A DNA stretch of 64,000 nucleotides from Ochrobactrum sp. CGA5 (GTDB lineage Bacteria; Pseudomonadota; Alphaproteobacteria; Rhizobiales; Rhizobiaceae): the NCBI RefSeq assembly GCF_006345815.1, contig NZ_VCIG01000038.1, forward strand, positions 434,001 through 498,000. Direction: 5' to 3'. Position 1 is the first letter of the stretch, and every line of letters begins with the position of its first letter. Positions 1 through 8,927 of the stretch are shown piece after piece. The notes beneath the pieces are model-generated. The model saw only the letters and a program-made list of their open reading frames with translations, searched no databases and was not told the DNA's origin. A program made the position numbers and the translations under genes.

Positions 1-1433
1 AACCCGCCGTGCTGGCCGCAGGCTTCACGCACCTGACGCGAACGGTTACCCTTGGCGAGCATCACCATCGAGCCGCCGAAAGACTGGAACTGGTCCACAT
101 AGGAATCCATGCGGCCCGCCGTGGTGGGCCCGAACGAGCCGGAGGCATAACCGGCAGGGGTCTTGGCCGGGCCAGCATAATAGATCGGGTGGTTCTTGAA
201 ATAATCCGGCATGGCTTCGCCGTTTTCAAGCCGCTCCCGAATCTTGGCATGGGCCAGATCGCGAGCCACAATGATCGGGCCGGAGAGGGACAGGCGCGTC
301 TTGACCGGATGTTTCGACAATTCCTTGAGAATGTCCTGCATCGGCTGGTTGAGGTCGATCTTGACCACATGCGACGACAGTTTTTCCTCATCGATATCCG
401 GCATGTACTTGGCAGGGTTGGTTTCCAGCTTTTCCAGAAAGATGCCGTCCTTGGTGATCTTACCCTTGGCCTGACGGTCGGCAGAGCAGGAGACACCGAT
501 CCCGATTGGCAGCGAAGCGCCGTGGCGCGGCAGGCGTATGACACGGACGTCATGGCAGAAATATTTGCCGCCGAACTGAGCGCCGACGCCAAGAGACTGC
601 GTCAGCTTATGGATTTCAGCTTCCATTTCGAGATCGCGGAAGGCGTGGCCGGTTTCCGACCCCTTGGTCGGCAGGCTGTCCAGATAACGCGTAGAGGCAA
701 GCTTGACTGTCTTCAGGTTCATCTCAGCCGAAGTGCCGCCGATGACAATTGCCAGATGGTAAGGTGGGCAAGCGGCTGTTCCCAGGCTCAGGATCTTGTC
801 CTTGAGGAAGTCGATCATGCGGTCGTGCGTCAGGAGAGACGGCGTTCCCTGATAGAGGAATGTCTTGTTTGCCGAGCCGCCGCCCTTGGCAACAAAAAGA
901 AATTTGTAGGCGTCTTCGCCTTCTTCATAGATATCAATCTGTGCGGGAAGATTGTTCTTGGTGTTCTTTTCCTCGAACATCGAAAGCGGCGCTAACTGCG
1001 AATAACGCAGGTTTTTCTTGTTGTAGGCATCCAGCACACCGGCTCCGAGTGCGTCGGCGTCGCCGCCCTCGGTCCAGACGCGACGGCCTTTCTTGCCCAT
1101 GATGATCGCCGTGCCTGTATCCTGACACATGGGAAGCACACCGCCAGCGGCGATATTGGCGTTTTTCAGAAGATCGTATGCAACGAAACGGTCGTTGTCG
1201 GTTGCTTCAGGGTCTTCAAGGATGTGGGCAAGCTGCTGCAGGTGGCCGGGGCGCAGCAAATGGTTGATATCGGCAAAGGCCGCTTCTGAAAGAAGGCGAA
1301 GCCCTTCTGGATCAACCGTCAAGACCTCCTGTCCCTTGAACGTATCGACAGAGACATGATCGGATGTCAGCTTGCGGTAAGGGGTGTCGTCTTCACCAAG
1401 AGGAAAAAGATCGGCGGCGCTTGCTTCTGCCAT
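1..1433 (-). CDS. Class I fumarate hydratase, C-terminus cut by window edge
   Basis: The minus-strand frame opens at ATG 1433 and stays open to base 1, giving about 477 residues of a family usually near 535, so the C-terminus lies outside. The product should be the Fe-S (class I) fumarase, which hydrates fumarate to malate in the TCA cycle in the cytoplasm. The three cysteines expected to hold the [4Fe-4S] cluster are visible in the contexts PMCQDTG, KYFCHD and GVSCSAD, and the segment [18 protein letters not shown] lies near the truncated end. It is divergent from the transpeptidase gene at 1770. Family assignment is secure; which fumarase paralogue this is cannot be told from the sequence. 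Confidence 0.93.
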   Translation of the reverse strand, partial: MAEASAADLFPLGEDDTPYRKLTSDHVSVDTFKGQEVLTVDPEGLRLLSEAAFADINHLLRPGHLQQLAHILEDPEATDNDRFVAYDLLKNANIAAGGVLPMCQDTGTAIIMGKKGRRVWTEGGDADALGAGVLDAYNKKNLRYSQLAPLSMFEEKNTKNNLPAQIDIYEEGEDAYKFLFVAKGGGSANKTFLYQGTPSLLTHDRMIDFLKDKILSLGTAACPPYHLAIVIGGTSAEMNLKTVKLASTRYLDSLPTKGSETGHAFRDLEMEAEIHKLTQSLGVGAQFGGKYFCHDVRVIRLPRHGASLPIGIGVSCSADRQAKGKITKDGIFLEKLETNPAKYMPDIDEEKLSSHVVKIDLNQPMQDILKELSKHPVKTRLSLSGPIIVARDLAHAKIRERLENGEAMPDYFKNHPIYYAGPAKTPAGYASGSFGPTTAGRMDSYVDQFQSFGGSMVMLAKGNRSRQVREACGQHGG

Positions 1434-1769
1434 CGCGGTACCTCGCTTGCTTGCCAGCTACGCAGCCGGAGGTCGTGATTGTTTCCGGCTCGCGCGATAT
1501 GTTGATCGAAGCTCCGAATATCAGTTTCGGAACCATAGTCCGGGGCTTTTAGCGCGATGCGGGGTGGATGCCACTGCGTCACATTGTTCATTCCGGCATT
1601 CGTGGCTTTCCGTTCGATCGATACCTCAAACAATTGTGATAAGCGCAAATCGCAAAATTGCGTCAGGAAACAACAGCGTTAAAAGTTTCTATACGAGATT
1701 GATAAATTCTACGGGCAGATTCGGACGGTTTCGCTTTTTGAGCGAACGCATCAACTTTGGCGGTTTGAA
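1434..1769. promoter_or_regulatory. Divergent intergenic region between fumarase and L,D-transpeptidase
   Basis: These 336 bases separate two divergent genes and must hold both promoters. I see no convincing protein-coding frame and no RNA gene. The part just before 1770 is comparatively AT-rich. No specific promoter boxes can be assigned with confidence. Confidence 0.5.
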
Positions 1770-3776
1770 ATGCAGTTTTCCAGGCACTCGCAGATGGATC
1801 AGAAAAGCAGCGCCGGGCGCGGACAATACATTCGCCGCGCAACCGTGATAGCTCTGGCAGCTTCGGTGTTTTTCCCCATGACGCAGGCTCAAGCCGCTAA
1901 CTCCCTGATGGAGCTTTTTCAGCAGCGCCGCCAGCAGCAGATGCAGTCAGACCAGCCCGTCCAGCCGAAAGTCGCGCCTCGTGCTCATATAGCGCCGAAA
2001 GCTGTCTCTGCTCCTCGCGCTGCCGTGCGCAGTCTTCCGCCAGTTCAGCGGGTAACAGTCAAGGGGCCGCAAGTTTACGATTACAAGCCGGATGCTCTGG
2101 TCAATGTTGATTTCAGCGCGCTCGATATGCAGGTAACAGCGGCCACCGAACCAGCGAGCGGCGATCCACGGACACCGAGCATGTCGCCGATTCGCCCACA
2201 AGTTCAAGAAAAAACTCCGGGCGAACGGGCATTCGATGCGGCGACGAATTATCTGAAATCCGTCAATATCAAAGCCGAGAAAGAGATCGCTCAGGCGATT
2301 GTCGATTATTATTCGAACCATCGTTCTTTCATGTGGTCGGCGGACGACAAGGTACTCGAGCGCGCCAAGGATGTTGCAGCTTTCTTTGCCCGCGCCGATG
2401 AGGATGGACTTAATCCAGATGAATATGCTGTCACAATTCCGGCTGACAGTTTTGACGCCACCGTCGAAGCCGAACGTCAGCAGAAGCTCGCGGAGTTCGA
2501 AATCCGCATGTCCGCCCGCGCGCTGCGCTATGCCATAGACGCAGGCGAAGGACGCATAGTCGCCGACCGCCTCAGCGGCTTCCACGATCTGCCGCGTGAC
2601 CGGGTCGATCCGAAGGCCGTTCTCGAAAAACTCGCATCGGATAATGATCCGGCTGCCTATCTCCACAGTTTCCAGCCGAGCAATGAGCAATATGCGGCAT
2701 TGAAGCGTGAATTGGCAAATACCGAGCCACCATCTGCGGAGCCAATTCACATCTCGCTGAATGGAATTATCAAGCCGGGTGATACCAATGACGAGCTCAG
2801 CAAGGTGATTGCGCTGATTTCAAGACACGCGCCCGCCAGCTATCTGGCAGAGCACAAGCAAGTGCTGGACACCCATGCGAGCGGCGGCGTCTACGGTCCG
2901 GAATTGGTTGCAGCCGTCAAGGACTACCAGAAGCTTGCGGGCAGGGTGCCCGACGGCATTATTGGCCGCAGTACAGTGTCAGCCCTTCAAGGCGAGCAGT
3001 CTACCATCAAACGTGACCGTATCCTTTATTCCATGGAGCGCCTGCGCTGGCTGCCGCATGATTTTGGCTCGCGTTACGTGATGGTCAATCAGCCAGCCTA
3101 TCGGGCGGAATATTATGAGGGTGGAAAAGAAAAGCTGGCAATGAATGTGGTCATCGGCTCTCCGACGCATCAGACCTACTTCTTCTACAACAAAGTCCAG
3201 ACGGTTGTTTTCAACCCATCTTGGGGGGTGCCGCGTTCGATCATTCTGAACGAGATGCTGCCCAAGGTCATGCGTGATAGGAGCTATCTCGATCGCAATG
3301 GCTATGAAGTTTATGCAGACGGCAAGAAAGTTTCAGCAAGTGCTGTCAACTGGAGAGCGGTTGCTGCGGGCCAGGCGCATGTCGGTATTCGCCAGAAGCC
3401 GAGCCTCGACAACGCGCTAGGTGAGCTCAAAATTCTATTTCCCAACACGCATGATATCTACATGCACGACACGCCGGCCAAATCCTATTTCAGCCGCGAT
3501 ATGCGCGCCTTGAGCCATGGCTGTATCCGGCTGGAACGTCCGCGCGACATGGCGGCGGCAGTTCTGGGAACATCGGTGACAGATCTCGGGAAATATTTCG
3601 GCAAGAATGAGCGTGGCATCAAGGTCAAGGACCCAGTACCTGTCTTTATTTCCTATTTCACAGCATGGCCGGAAGCCGACGGGAAAGTCCACTATTACGG
3701 CGATGTATACGGCCGTGATTCCGGATTGCAGAAAGCATTCGACAAGACCGCAGCTTCGCGCCTCGCAGCGCTCTGA
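1770..3776 (+). CDS. L,D-transpeptidase (YkuD family, YcbB/LdtD-like), exported
   Basis: A 668-residue protein predicted to form 3-3 crosslinks in peptidoglycan in the periplasm. An N-terminal signal peptide is visible (RR at about 22-23, a hydrophobic run, then AQA-A near 42). A Pro/Gln-rich linker follows, then an SCO-like domain, a peptidoglycan-binding repeat at about 370-404 (VYGPELVAAVKDYQ, PDGIIG) and the YkuD catalytic domain with the SHGCIR motif near residues 581-586, whose Cys is the nucleophile. Length and order match the large LdtD/YcbB type. ATG 1794 is an alternative start; 1770 still places the signal peptide normally. A strong terminator follows, so it is probably monocistronic. 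Confidence 0.92.
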   Translation: MQFSRHSQMDQKSSAGRGQYIRRATVIALAASVFFPMTQAQAANSLMELFQQRRQQQMQSDQPVQPKVAPRAHIAPKAVSAPRAAVRSLPPVQRVTVKGPQVYDYKPDALVNVDFSALDMQVTAATEPASGDPRTPSMSPIRPQVQEKTPGERAFDAATNYLKSVNIKAEKEIAQAIVDYYSNHRSFMWSADDKVLERAKDVAAFFARADEDGLNPDEYAVTIPADSFDATVEAERQQKLAEFEIRMSARALRYAIDAGEGRIVADRLSGFHDLPRDRVDPKAVLEKLASDNDPAAYLHSFQPSNEQYAALKRELANTEPPSAEPIHISLNGIIKPGDTNDELSKVIALISRHAPASYLAEHKQVLDTHASGGVYGPELVAAVKDYQKLAGRVPDGIIGRSTVSALQGEQSTIKRDRILYSMERLRWLPHDFGSRYVMVNQPAYRAEYYEGGKEKLAMNVVIGSPTHQTYFFYNKVQTVVFNPSWGVPRSIILNEMLPKVMRDRSYLDRNGYEVYADGKKVSASAVNWRAVAAGQAHVGIRQKPSLDNALGELKILFPNTHDIYMHDTPAKSYFSRDMRALSHGCIRLERPRDMAAAVLGTSVTDLGKYFGKNERGIKVKDPVPVFISYFTAWPEADGKVHYYGDVYGRDSGLQKAFDKTAASRLAAL

Positions 3777-3798
3777 AATCCCTTTCGCATCAACGTAG

Positions 3799-3831
3799 AA
3801 CGGCAATTGTCCCTCGGCGATTGCCGTTTTT
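3799..3831 (+). terminator. Rho-independent terminator after the L,D-transpeptidase gene
   Basis: A 9-bp perfect stem (AACGGCAAT at 3799-3807, ATTGCCGTT at 3820-3828) is followed by a T run ending at 3831. It lies 23 bases after the stop of the transpeptidase gene. Confidence 0.85.
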
Positions 3832-3954
3832 CGTTGGCGGCGTCAACTATCAAGGGAAAGATCGAAATCTCTTTGGAGACAGGCATGCGAGACGCTTGAC
3901 TTAGACAGCCGCTGGCCAGTATATCCGCACCACCTTGATTGAGCGCAGCTCAAC

Positions 3955-4029
3955 GGGCGTGTAGCTCAGCGGGAGAGCACTCCCTTCACACGGGAGGGGT
4001 CACAGGTTCAATCCCTGTCACGCCCACCA
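3955..4029 (+). tRNA. tRNA-Val (anticodon CAC), prophage integration target
   Basis: A full cloverleaf is visible: acceptor stem GGGCGTG/CACGCCC, anticodon stem CTCCC/GGGAG with loop TTCACAC (anticodon CAC, valine), T arm ACAGG-TTCAATC-CCTGT, discriminator A and encoded CCA. The 3' part from the anticodon stem onward is repeated at 49362-49412, so the prophage integrated here and restored the intact gene at its left end. Confidence 0.95.
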
Positions 4030-4031
4030 TT
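3981..4031 (+). repeat. attL core repeat (51 bp)
   Basis: Bases 3981-4031, the 3' part of tRNA-Val plus two T bases, are identical to 49362-49412. The match breaks on both sides, so this is the att core. The integrase gene lies 110 bases to the right, as expected for a tyrosine integrase using a tRNA 3' end. Confidence 0.93.
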
Positions 4032-4130
4032 TATCTAATTGATATATAATCATAATTTGTTGTTTTCAAATTTGTCATCTCGGCAAACACTGGAAAACGA
4101 AAGCAGAACATGGCCGAGCCAAGCGGGTAA

Positions 4131-4138
4131 AATCCGTG
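4131..4138 (+). promoter_or_regulatory. Candidate integrase arm-type site next to attL
   Basis: The octamer AATCCGTG here, just beyond the integrase stop codon, recurs twice and once with a single change near attR (49293-49330). Short repeats flanking both att sites are what arm-binding sites of a tyrosine integrase look like. This is an inference from position and repetition. Confidence 0.4.
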
Positions 4139-4141
4139 GGA

Positions 4142-5137
4142 TTAGTTCTTCTTCCGTTCCAGCTTCTTTGACACCGGTAAGAGATTCGAGCGCTTCGCCT
4201 CATCCGTTGCCACTACGTGCGCATATCTGGCAGCAGATGCCATATCTGTCCAAGCGCCAGTTCCTACCAATCCACGCACGTCCAATCCCCCGTACTTGCG
4301 CATCCAAGTAGCCCATGTGTGCCGGAAAACGTGGAACGTCACAAAGTCCACGTCGGGGCCAGCTTTCGTTTTCACTTCTTCCAGCCATGTGTAAAGTCGT
4401 CCTGACTTTCTGAACCGGAATAGCTTTCCTTCTCGATCAAGCCCACGTGGATGATTCGCAATAGCCGCAATCACAGTCGGCGGCAGGTGAACCGCTCTGG
4501 GCTTCCCATTCTTTGTTGCTGGCAGGTATGCCATTCCTTCGGTCAAATCCAGCCTGGCAATTTCAAGCGTTGTTAGCTCACTGAGCCGCATGCCGGTATA
4601 AAGCAGGGTATGCAGGAATATTCCGAACTCGGCATCCTTCTTGTAAGCAGCGTCCAGAATCTTGAATGCCTGCTTGTCCGTCATCCAATCGGTTTTCATC
4701 TGGCCTCTGGAGCCTTTCGGACGCTTCCATTGCTGGTTAAGCCCTGCATGCTTCAGGATGGCTGAAATGACCGTGTAGACCTGCCTATTGCGCGTTGCTG
4801 GGCTTGCGGTGGGGTAGAGGGCAATTGCCGTCGTATCAATTAACTGCTGATCAATGTCGGCCAAACGGTAATGGCCGATCCTTTCAACGATCGGCTCTAT
4901 AAAACGTTCATTATGGGTAGCAGCGATGTAATCCGTCACCGCATCTAAGAAGGTCGGCTCTCCGGGTTTCCTGAAAACTCCTGCTTCGATTTCTTCTTTC
5001 CAGAGTTTGAGGAGCTTTGCTGCCGTAGCTTTGTCAGTCGTCTTTGTACTTCTGTCCATTGCGACCCCGAAGTGGGTGCCGCGAACGTAGTAGTACGGCG
5101 ATTTGCCCGCACGGGGAGGGATGAGCTTGAGTGGCAT
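4142..5137 (-). CDS. int: Tyrosine site-specific integrase
   Basis: A 331-residue phage integrase expected to recombine attP with the tRNA-Val 3' end. Catalytic residues of the tyrosine recombinase fold can be placed: Arg184 in TGMRLSEL, Lys209 in ATKNGKPR, the HVFRH box (His269, Arg272), Trp296 in the second H/W position (GTGAWTD) and nucleophile Tyr305 in ARYAHV. The N-terminal 150 residues would hold arm- and core-binding domains. The gene ends near attL, and its 5' end overlaps the excisionase-like gene by 193 bases in another frame, so the two are probably co-translated. Confidence 0.95.
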   Translation of the reverse strand: MPLKLIPPRAGKSPYYYVRGTHFGVAMDRSTKTTDKATAAKLLKLWKEEIEAGVFRKPGEPTFLDAVTDYIAATHNERFIEPIVERIGHYRLADIDQQLIDTTAIALYPTASPATRNRQVYTVISAILKHAGLNQQWKRPKGSRGQMKTDWMTDKQAFKILDAAYKKDAEFGIFLHTLLYTGMRLSELTTLEIARLDLTEGMAYLPATKNGKPRAVHLPPTVIAAIANHPRGLDREGKLFRFRKSGRLYTWLEEVKTKAGPDVDFVTFHVFRHTWATWMRKYGGLDVRGLVGTGAWTDMASAARYAHVVATDEAKRSNLLPVSKKLERKKN

Positions 5138-5307
5138 TTCGTTTCTCGTCTTAATCCATCAACAATCGCGTCCAGGTCCTTCTCAGTGAAGAACTTCTTG
5201 TGACCGACTGTGAAGTAGAACGCATGGCGCTTGATAATTTCTTGCAGTGTTCGCCGGCCAATCCTGAGACGGTCAGCGGCTTCGTTCATGGAAAAGATCG
5301 CTGACAT
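4945..5307 (-). CDS. Excisionase-like helix-turn-helix protein
   Basis: A 120-residue frame from ATG 5307 begins MSAIFSMNEAADRLRIGRRT, the pattern of a MerR/AlpA-type winged helix (helix, turn, recognition helix, then a wing ending FFTEKDLDAIV near residue 45). The basic Ser/Lys-rich tail overlaps the start of the integrase gene. Its position directly before int suggests a directionality factor; a transcriptional regulator of int is the alternative. The last 64 codons lie inside int in another frame, so the tail may be less constrained. Confidence 0.7.
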   Translation of the reverse strand: MSAIFSMNEAADRLRIGRRTLQEIIKRHAFYFTVGHKKFFTEKDLDAIVDGLRRETKCHSSSSLPVRANRRTTTFAAPTSGSQWTEVQRRLTKLRQQSSSNSGKKKSKQEFSGNPESRPS

Positions 5308-5309
5308 CC

Positions 5310-5531
5310 TCACTCCCTTTCCCGCAGTGCGGCGCGGCCTGCTTCGGTGATAAACCAACGTGTTGTGCTCTGACCGGCGTATTTCGGTTCGGCAAAACCG
5401 CGCTGCCGCAGTGCATATAAGCACCTGCGAACTGCAAACTGCTCCCTGGCATACGCAGACCACAGACTGTATTTGATTGGTCGGCGATCCAACTGGCGCA
5501 ATGTGCGAAATTCTTGTGATGAGATATTCAT
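5310..5531 (-). CDS. Small winged-helix-like protein, unknown function
   Basis: A 73-residue product that begins MNISSQEFRTLRQLDRRP and ends with a pattern like the wing of a winged helix (TTRWFITEAGRAAL). It is the last but one gene before xis/int in the leftward operon, two bases from its neighbour. Similar short wHTH proteins occur in tandem here (next gene also ends FQITNEGRQAL), which suggests duplication. No function can be assigned. Confidence 0.6.
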   Translation of the reverse strand: MNISSQEFRTLRQLDRRPIKYSLWSAYAREQFAVRRCLYALRQRGFAEPKYAGQSTTRWFITEAGRAALRERE

Positions 5532-5723
5532 CTACTCACCGCCTTTCAGGGCTTGGCGACCCTCATTCGTGATCTGGAAATTTGGCCCCTTGGTGCAAAG
5601 TCCAAGACCGGACAGAAATTCTAGGCACGGTGTCCACCACGCACCCCACGTTTCATCAGGCAAATCTCCGTTGAAGATGCTGAGCATTTTGCGGTCGTAT
5701 TCGTTCAGTTCGGGCTTAGCCAT
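5532..5723 (-). CDS. Small phage protein, unknown function
   Basis: A 63-residue product starting MAKPELNEYDRKML from ATG 5723. The frame is open further upstream from a TTG, but the ATG overlaps the stop of the preceding gene by a few bases, as elsewhere in this operon. The C-terminal FQITNEGRQALKG resembles the end of the neighbour at 5310, hinting at a shared winged-helix fold. Confidence 0.6.
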   Translation of the reverse strand: MAKPELNEYDRKMLSIFNGDLPDETWGAWWTPCLEFLSGLGLCTKGPNFQITNEGRQALKGGE

Positions 5724-5934
5724 CGCTCTGCTCCCCAAGTGGCACGAGAAGCATTTTCTCGATCCGATAGCCGCGTTTGCGCAATGCTTCCCATCCGCCA
5801 GTTCGCATATGTTTGTCAGCCCAAGCAGTAACTTCCCGTCGCCGGGATCGAGCGCTTGGAACAATGAGCCAATTGCCGGGTGCTATCATCACGAAAGCCT
5901 TGGCCTGCTGTGTTTTCAGTTCTTTACTCGGCAT
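5716..5934 (-). CDS. Small phage protein, unknown function
   Basis: A 72-residue basic protein (MPSKELKTQQAKAFVMI) with an AGGAGG-type ribosome site directly upstream of ATG 5934. It overlaps both neighbours by 8-11 bases. No recognised domain. Confidence 0.6.
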   Translation of the reverse strand: MPSKELKTQQAKAFVMIAPGNWLIVPSARSRRREVTAWADKHMRTGGWEALRKRGYRIEKMLLVPLGEQSDG

Positions 5935-6100
5935 GGCTGGCCTCCTGATCTATTTGCACCACTCTCGAAGCCTGCAACAGCTTCAGCTTCGTATGGTCCG
6001 CGTCGCTGAGAACCGGGACGGCTACAAACAGAATGCCCGCCTTGGTCATCTCCTGTGCGATGCTCATGGCTTCACGGATTTGAGCGACTTTGCTGGTCAT
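5924..6100 (-). CDS. Small phage protein, unknown function
   Basis: ATG 6100 gives 58 residues (MTSKVAQIREAMSIAQEM). The frame extends upstream to 6226 but overlaps the previous gene, so the internal ATG is preferred. Not recognised. Confidence 0.55.
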   Translation of the reverse strand: MTSKVAQIREAMSIAQEMTKAGILFVAVPVLSDADHTKLKLLQASRVVQIDQEASHAE

Positions 6101-6459
6101 TTGCTGGCCTCCTCTGCGCGCAAGAGGGCGATCAGAAGGGCGGTGGCAAGATTGAAGCCAGTTGCATCGTGTGAAGGTGTGACGCCGATCCGCGCCCATG
6201 GCTTGGTCTCGTCGGTCTGGCCCCATCCGATAAGGACGTTAGCGACGGGCAATACCCTTTCAGCCAGCGCTATAGCGTCGTCTACAGAGGCGGTGTAGTG
6301 TTTGGTTTCTACATATCCAACCGGTTCGGGATAATCCGTCATCGGACCTGACAATGGATATTCATCCACCAAAAGACCGAAAGAGCGATCAATTTCCGCA
6401 TCCGCTTCCCTGTCAGGCGCGTTTAGCTTGGAGAGGCGGATAATGAGGTCAGAAGTCAT
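6097..6459 (-). CDS. Phage ABA-sandwich-like protein
   Basis: A 120-residue product from ATG 6459 (MTSDLIIRLSKLNAPDREAD). The pattern of an N-terminal Leu/Asp-rich helix, a central YTASVDDAIAL segment and a C-terminal LATALLIALLRAEE helix matches a common small phage family with an ABA-sandwich domain. The family has no known activity. It is embedded in the early operon, overlapping both neighbours by four bases. Confidence 0.6.
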   Translation of the reverse strand: MTSDLIIRLSKLNAPDREADAEIDRSFGLLVDEYPLSGPMTDYPEPVGYVETKHYTASVDDAIALAERVLPVANVLIGWGQTDETKPWARIGVTPSHDATGFNLATALLIALLRAEEASK

Positions 6460-6746
6460 TCGTCGCTCTCCCAAATGAGTTTGTCAGGGTGTTTGATAAA
6501 GTAAGGGTCCATGCCAAAGCCGATTTCATGGCGGCAACGAATGGCTTCCGGCACTCCTGCAACGACGCAAAGAAGCAGAAAACTAAAAGGTGCCCATATC
6601 CAAGCGACCGGATGCCACCATCTCCAGACCAATCCAGCGCCGTCTCCGTTGTGATAAAAGCGACAAGCGCCGGTTGCTCGAATGATTTTTCTGAACCGAG
6701 ATAACTTATCGCCTATGGTTCTCCCGCGCTTCAGTTTCGGGCTCAT
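6456..6746 (-). CDS. Small membrane protein, unknown function
   Basis: A 96-residue protein with a basic N-terminus and a hydrophobic stretch near residues 43-66 (WWHPVAWIWAPFSFLLLCVV), which predicts one membrane segment. It overlaps its neighbours by four bases. No family recognised. Confidence 0.6.
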   Translation of the reverse strand: MSPKLKRGRTIGDKLSRFRKIIRATGACRFYHNGDGAGLVWRWWHPVAWIWAPFSFLLLCVVAGVPEAIRCRHEIGFGMDPYFIKHPDKLIWESDE

Positions 6747-7369
6747 GACGGCCTCCCTCCCAGCACGGCGCGGGCAGTCTTAGCATTCAGCGCCTTGAAA
6801 TTAGCTTCCCATGTCGCCGCGTCCTTTTCAGTAGCCGCGAGCTTGGCTTCATACCCTTCGATTACGTCGCGGCGATCTTCTAATAGGGCAAGACAAGCTT
6901 CAACTTTACCAAGTATCGACATACCATCTTCAAAATCAGGGAGAATTTGCGCTCCGTCATCATCCCCTTGACCGGCGTCTAATAGTTCATTGATTTCTCG
7001 CAGTTGCTCGTCCTTCGCCGCCAATAGCTGCTCGACGTCCTCACTGACTTTACGAATCTCCGATTCGGCCTGCGAGCGGGTGACGAGTTCGCGGACCTGG
7101 AAACCGTCCTTACGATATCGATCTGGGAAACCAGTCGGGAGCCACTCTTGCGTCTGGTCACGCCAATACTGATGCTCGACCGTCTCCAGTCCCGTATCTG
7201 TAGCGGCAGGCGCGGGGCGGGTGGCTGTTGCGATCTTCTCAGGCGAAAAATCAATCTTCGCCGCGAGGCAATCCCCATCAGGACAATTGCACATCTTCTG
7301 CTCTTGCATGGCCTGACAGACGGCGTTCGTCGCATCGTCCCAGATTTCGCGATCACGTTCACTCGCCAT
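6743..7369 (-). CDS. Coiled-coil phage protein, unknown function
   Basis: A 208-residue acidic protein. Residues 20-40 contain a Cys cluster (KMCNCPDGDCLAAK), the middle is linker-like and the last 100 residues are predicted helical and coiled coil. Proteins with this mixed layout are frequent in alphaproteobacterial phage early regions and are uncharacterised. Confidence 0.6.
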   Translation of the reverse strand: MASERDREIWDDATNAVCQAMQEQKMCNCPDGDCLAAKIDFSPEKIATATRPAPAATDTGLETVEHQYWRDQTQEWLPTGFPDRYRKDGFQVRELVTRSQAESEIRKVSEDVEQLLAAKDEQLREINELLDAGQGDDDGAQILPDFEDGMSILGKVEACLALLEDRRDVIEGYEAKLAATEKDAATWEANFKALNAKTARAVLGGRPS

Positions 7370-7589
7370 GACAGTCCTCCATGGTCAGGCCATACCACCA
7401 GCCGTAAAGGCACCATTCGTCATATCCGGTACGAATGCCTGGGACGGCGGAATACCATCGATCAAGTTTCCACATGTCGTAGGCATATTTGAAACGCTTG
7501 ATGACAGGGACGCGATATAGAAATGGGCGTGGCGGAAGGTGATAGTCTCCGATTGCTCCCTGCGCGCGCCATCCATAGTGATCAGCCAT
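7359..7589 (-). CDS. Small aromatic-rich phage protein, unknown function
   Basis: ATG 7589 gives 76 residues (MADHYGWRAQGAIGDYHLPP), unusually rich in Trp and Tyr, ending WWYGLTMEDCHGE. Upstream extension to 7652 is less likely because it would overlap the preceding gene by 70 bases. No family recognised. Confidence 0.55.
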   Translation of the reverse strand: MADHYGWRAQGAIGDYHLPPRPFLYRVPVIKRFKYAYDMWKLDRWYSAVPGIRTGYDEWCLYGWWYGLTMEDCHGE

Positions 7590-7782
7590 GACGGTCGCCT
7601 CCTGATGGGTAATGATGATCCATTCCAGCAGTAGGGCCGCAGGCTTTGGCAATTGCCGTCAAAGCTTTCTTCCTAAGCCGCTCATGATCCCATGACGGAT
7701 GAGGTTCGAGATATGCTCGCGCCGCCAGTGTTGCGCTGATATAGCGATCGAGCATATCTGCTTCTTTTCGCGTGAGGCTCAT
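7582..7782 (-). CDS. Small phage protein, unknown function
   Basis: A 66-residue protein (MSLTRKEADMLDRYISATLA) overlapping its neighbours by a few bases. Mostly helical by composition; not recognised. Confidence 0.55.
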   Translation of the reverse strand: MSLTRKEADMLDRYISATLAARAYLEPHPSWDHERLRKKALTAIAKACGPTAGMDHHYPSGGDRHG

Positions 7783-8564
7783 TCCGCGCCCTCCGAAGCT
7801 GGTGCAGAGGGGAGACCGGCGTTATGGGCTTCAACTATCCGGGCAAGCGTGTCGCGATGCACCTTAATGGGGTACAAAATCGGCTCATCATCGTTGCTCG
7901 CCTGTTCAAGCTCAATGCCCCAGTAGCCTCGGGCACATGCCGCTTCGAAAATGCGCCAACGGCTTCCATCCCCCTCGACCTTGACGGCGTCGGCATGGTC
8001 CGGGGAGGATAGGGCGCGGATGGCGGAGGCAATCGTTTGGTGGTGCAAATCAAGACCGGCTCGCCTTGACGGAACCAAGCGAACCCCGTCAGGAGACGAA
8101 GTGTAAATGTGGCTTTCGATAAACTGTGCCGCTTCCTCCAATGCCAGCTCACGCGCTGCGGATGGGGCCGTTATCGGTTTTCCGATATCGGGAGCGGATG
8201 GCTCTAGCGCGGAGAGGATGCGAGCCTCATAGTCGGCCTGTGCTGCGGCTTTGGCTTCATCAAGTGTGCCAAACTCACCTTCTGGAATGCCATACGGGTA
8301 GTCGTAGAACGTAAATGACCAAGTGTCTTCGGCGTTTTCCGCGACGGTATACATTCCGAACGGCGTCTTCGCGCACCCGTCTTCGTCCCACTCCAGCTTC
8401 TTCACAGCCCCTTGCACGGGGAGGAAGGGGAGTGCGCCCTTCAACGCCGCGTGGAAAGCTCCTTCCGGCGTAGGTTCCTCCGAAGGATAGATAGCAAGAT
8501 CGTCGTAGTATTTGTTGTGCGCGGCTATTGCCGCCTTCACGGCTTCTTCCGGTAGGGTGGTCAT
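7779..8564 (-). CDS. Phage early protein, unknown function
   Basis: A 261-residue protein from ATG 8564 (MTTLPEEAVKAAIAAHNKYY). The N-terminal helix and a later IVEAHNAGLP segment are typical of modular uncharacterised phage proteins. A central part (WDEDGCAKTPFGMYTVAE) looks like a small beta domain. The upstream codons to 8603 overlap the HNH gene and are not needed. Function unknown. Confidence 0.6.
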   Translation of the reverse strand: MTTLPEEAVKAAIAAHNKYYDDLAIYPSEEPTPEGAFHAALKGALPFLPVQGAVKKLEWDEDGCAKTPFGMYTVAENAEDTWSFTFYDYPYGIPEGEFGTLDEAKAAAQADYEARILSALEPSAPDIGKPITAPSAARELALEEAAQFIESHIYTSSPDGVRLVPSRRAGLDLHHQTIASAIRALSSPDHADAVKVEGDGSRWRIFEAACARGYWGIELEQASNDDEPILYPIKVHRDTLARIVEAHNAGLPSAPASEGAE

Positions 8565-8926
8565 GGCTGGACCTCCGTGCTCGCGTAAATGCGGCGTTTC
8601 CATTCGGGGAGGGGCTTGGAAAGGCGCTTCGGCTCTTTGATGGTTTTCGCCAGCTTGGAAGAAGGCTTGATCGCGCCGTTGTTCTTATCCCGCTGGCGGT
8701 CGGCCTTGCGGGTGCGGCGAATATCGTCTGCCGTCTTTTCAGCATGGCACTGCTGGCAAAGCACCTGAGCATTAGCCAATACGGGCTCGCCGCCGAGAAC
8801 ATCAGGCAAAATGTGGTCTACTTCTGCCTCACCCTTTTTGAGAGCGGCCTTGCACTTTTCGCAGTGACCGGCAGCGCGCTCGATGGCGGCATTACGGATT
8901 TTTCGGGTGAATTCTTTCCGGGCCAT
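8561..8926 (-). CDS. HNH endonuclease
   Basis: A 121-residue protein from ATG 8926 (MARKEFTRKIRNAA). The zinc-binding pair CEKC, the HNH core EVDHILP-GG and the later N-AQVLCQQCH segment form a complete HNH domain over residues 20-75; the basic C-terminus probably contacts DNA. In the early operon it may act in recombination or replication. It is distinct from the second HNH protein next to the terminase (24747), which more likely serves packaging. Confidence 0.88.
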   Translation of the reverse strand: MARKEFTRKIRNAAIERAAGHCEKCKAALKKGEAEVDHILPDVLGGEPVLANAQVLCQQCHAEKTADDIRRTRKADRQRDKNNGAIKPSSKLAKTIKEPKRLSKPLPEWKRRIYASTEVQP

Positions 8927-8927
8927 A

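Noticed and set aside
9-995. Long plus-strand frame at the left edge
   Set aside because: It is the shadow of the fumarase gene on the other strand, which shows the Fe-S cysteine motifs and family-wide similarity.
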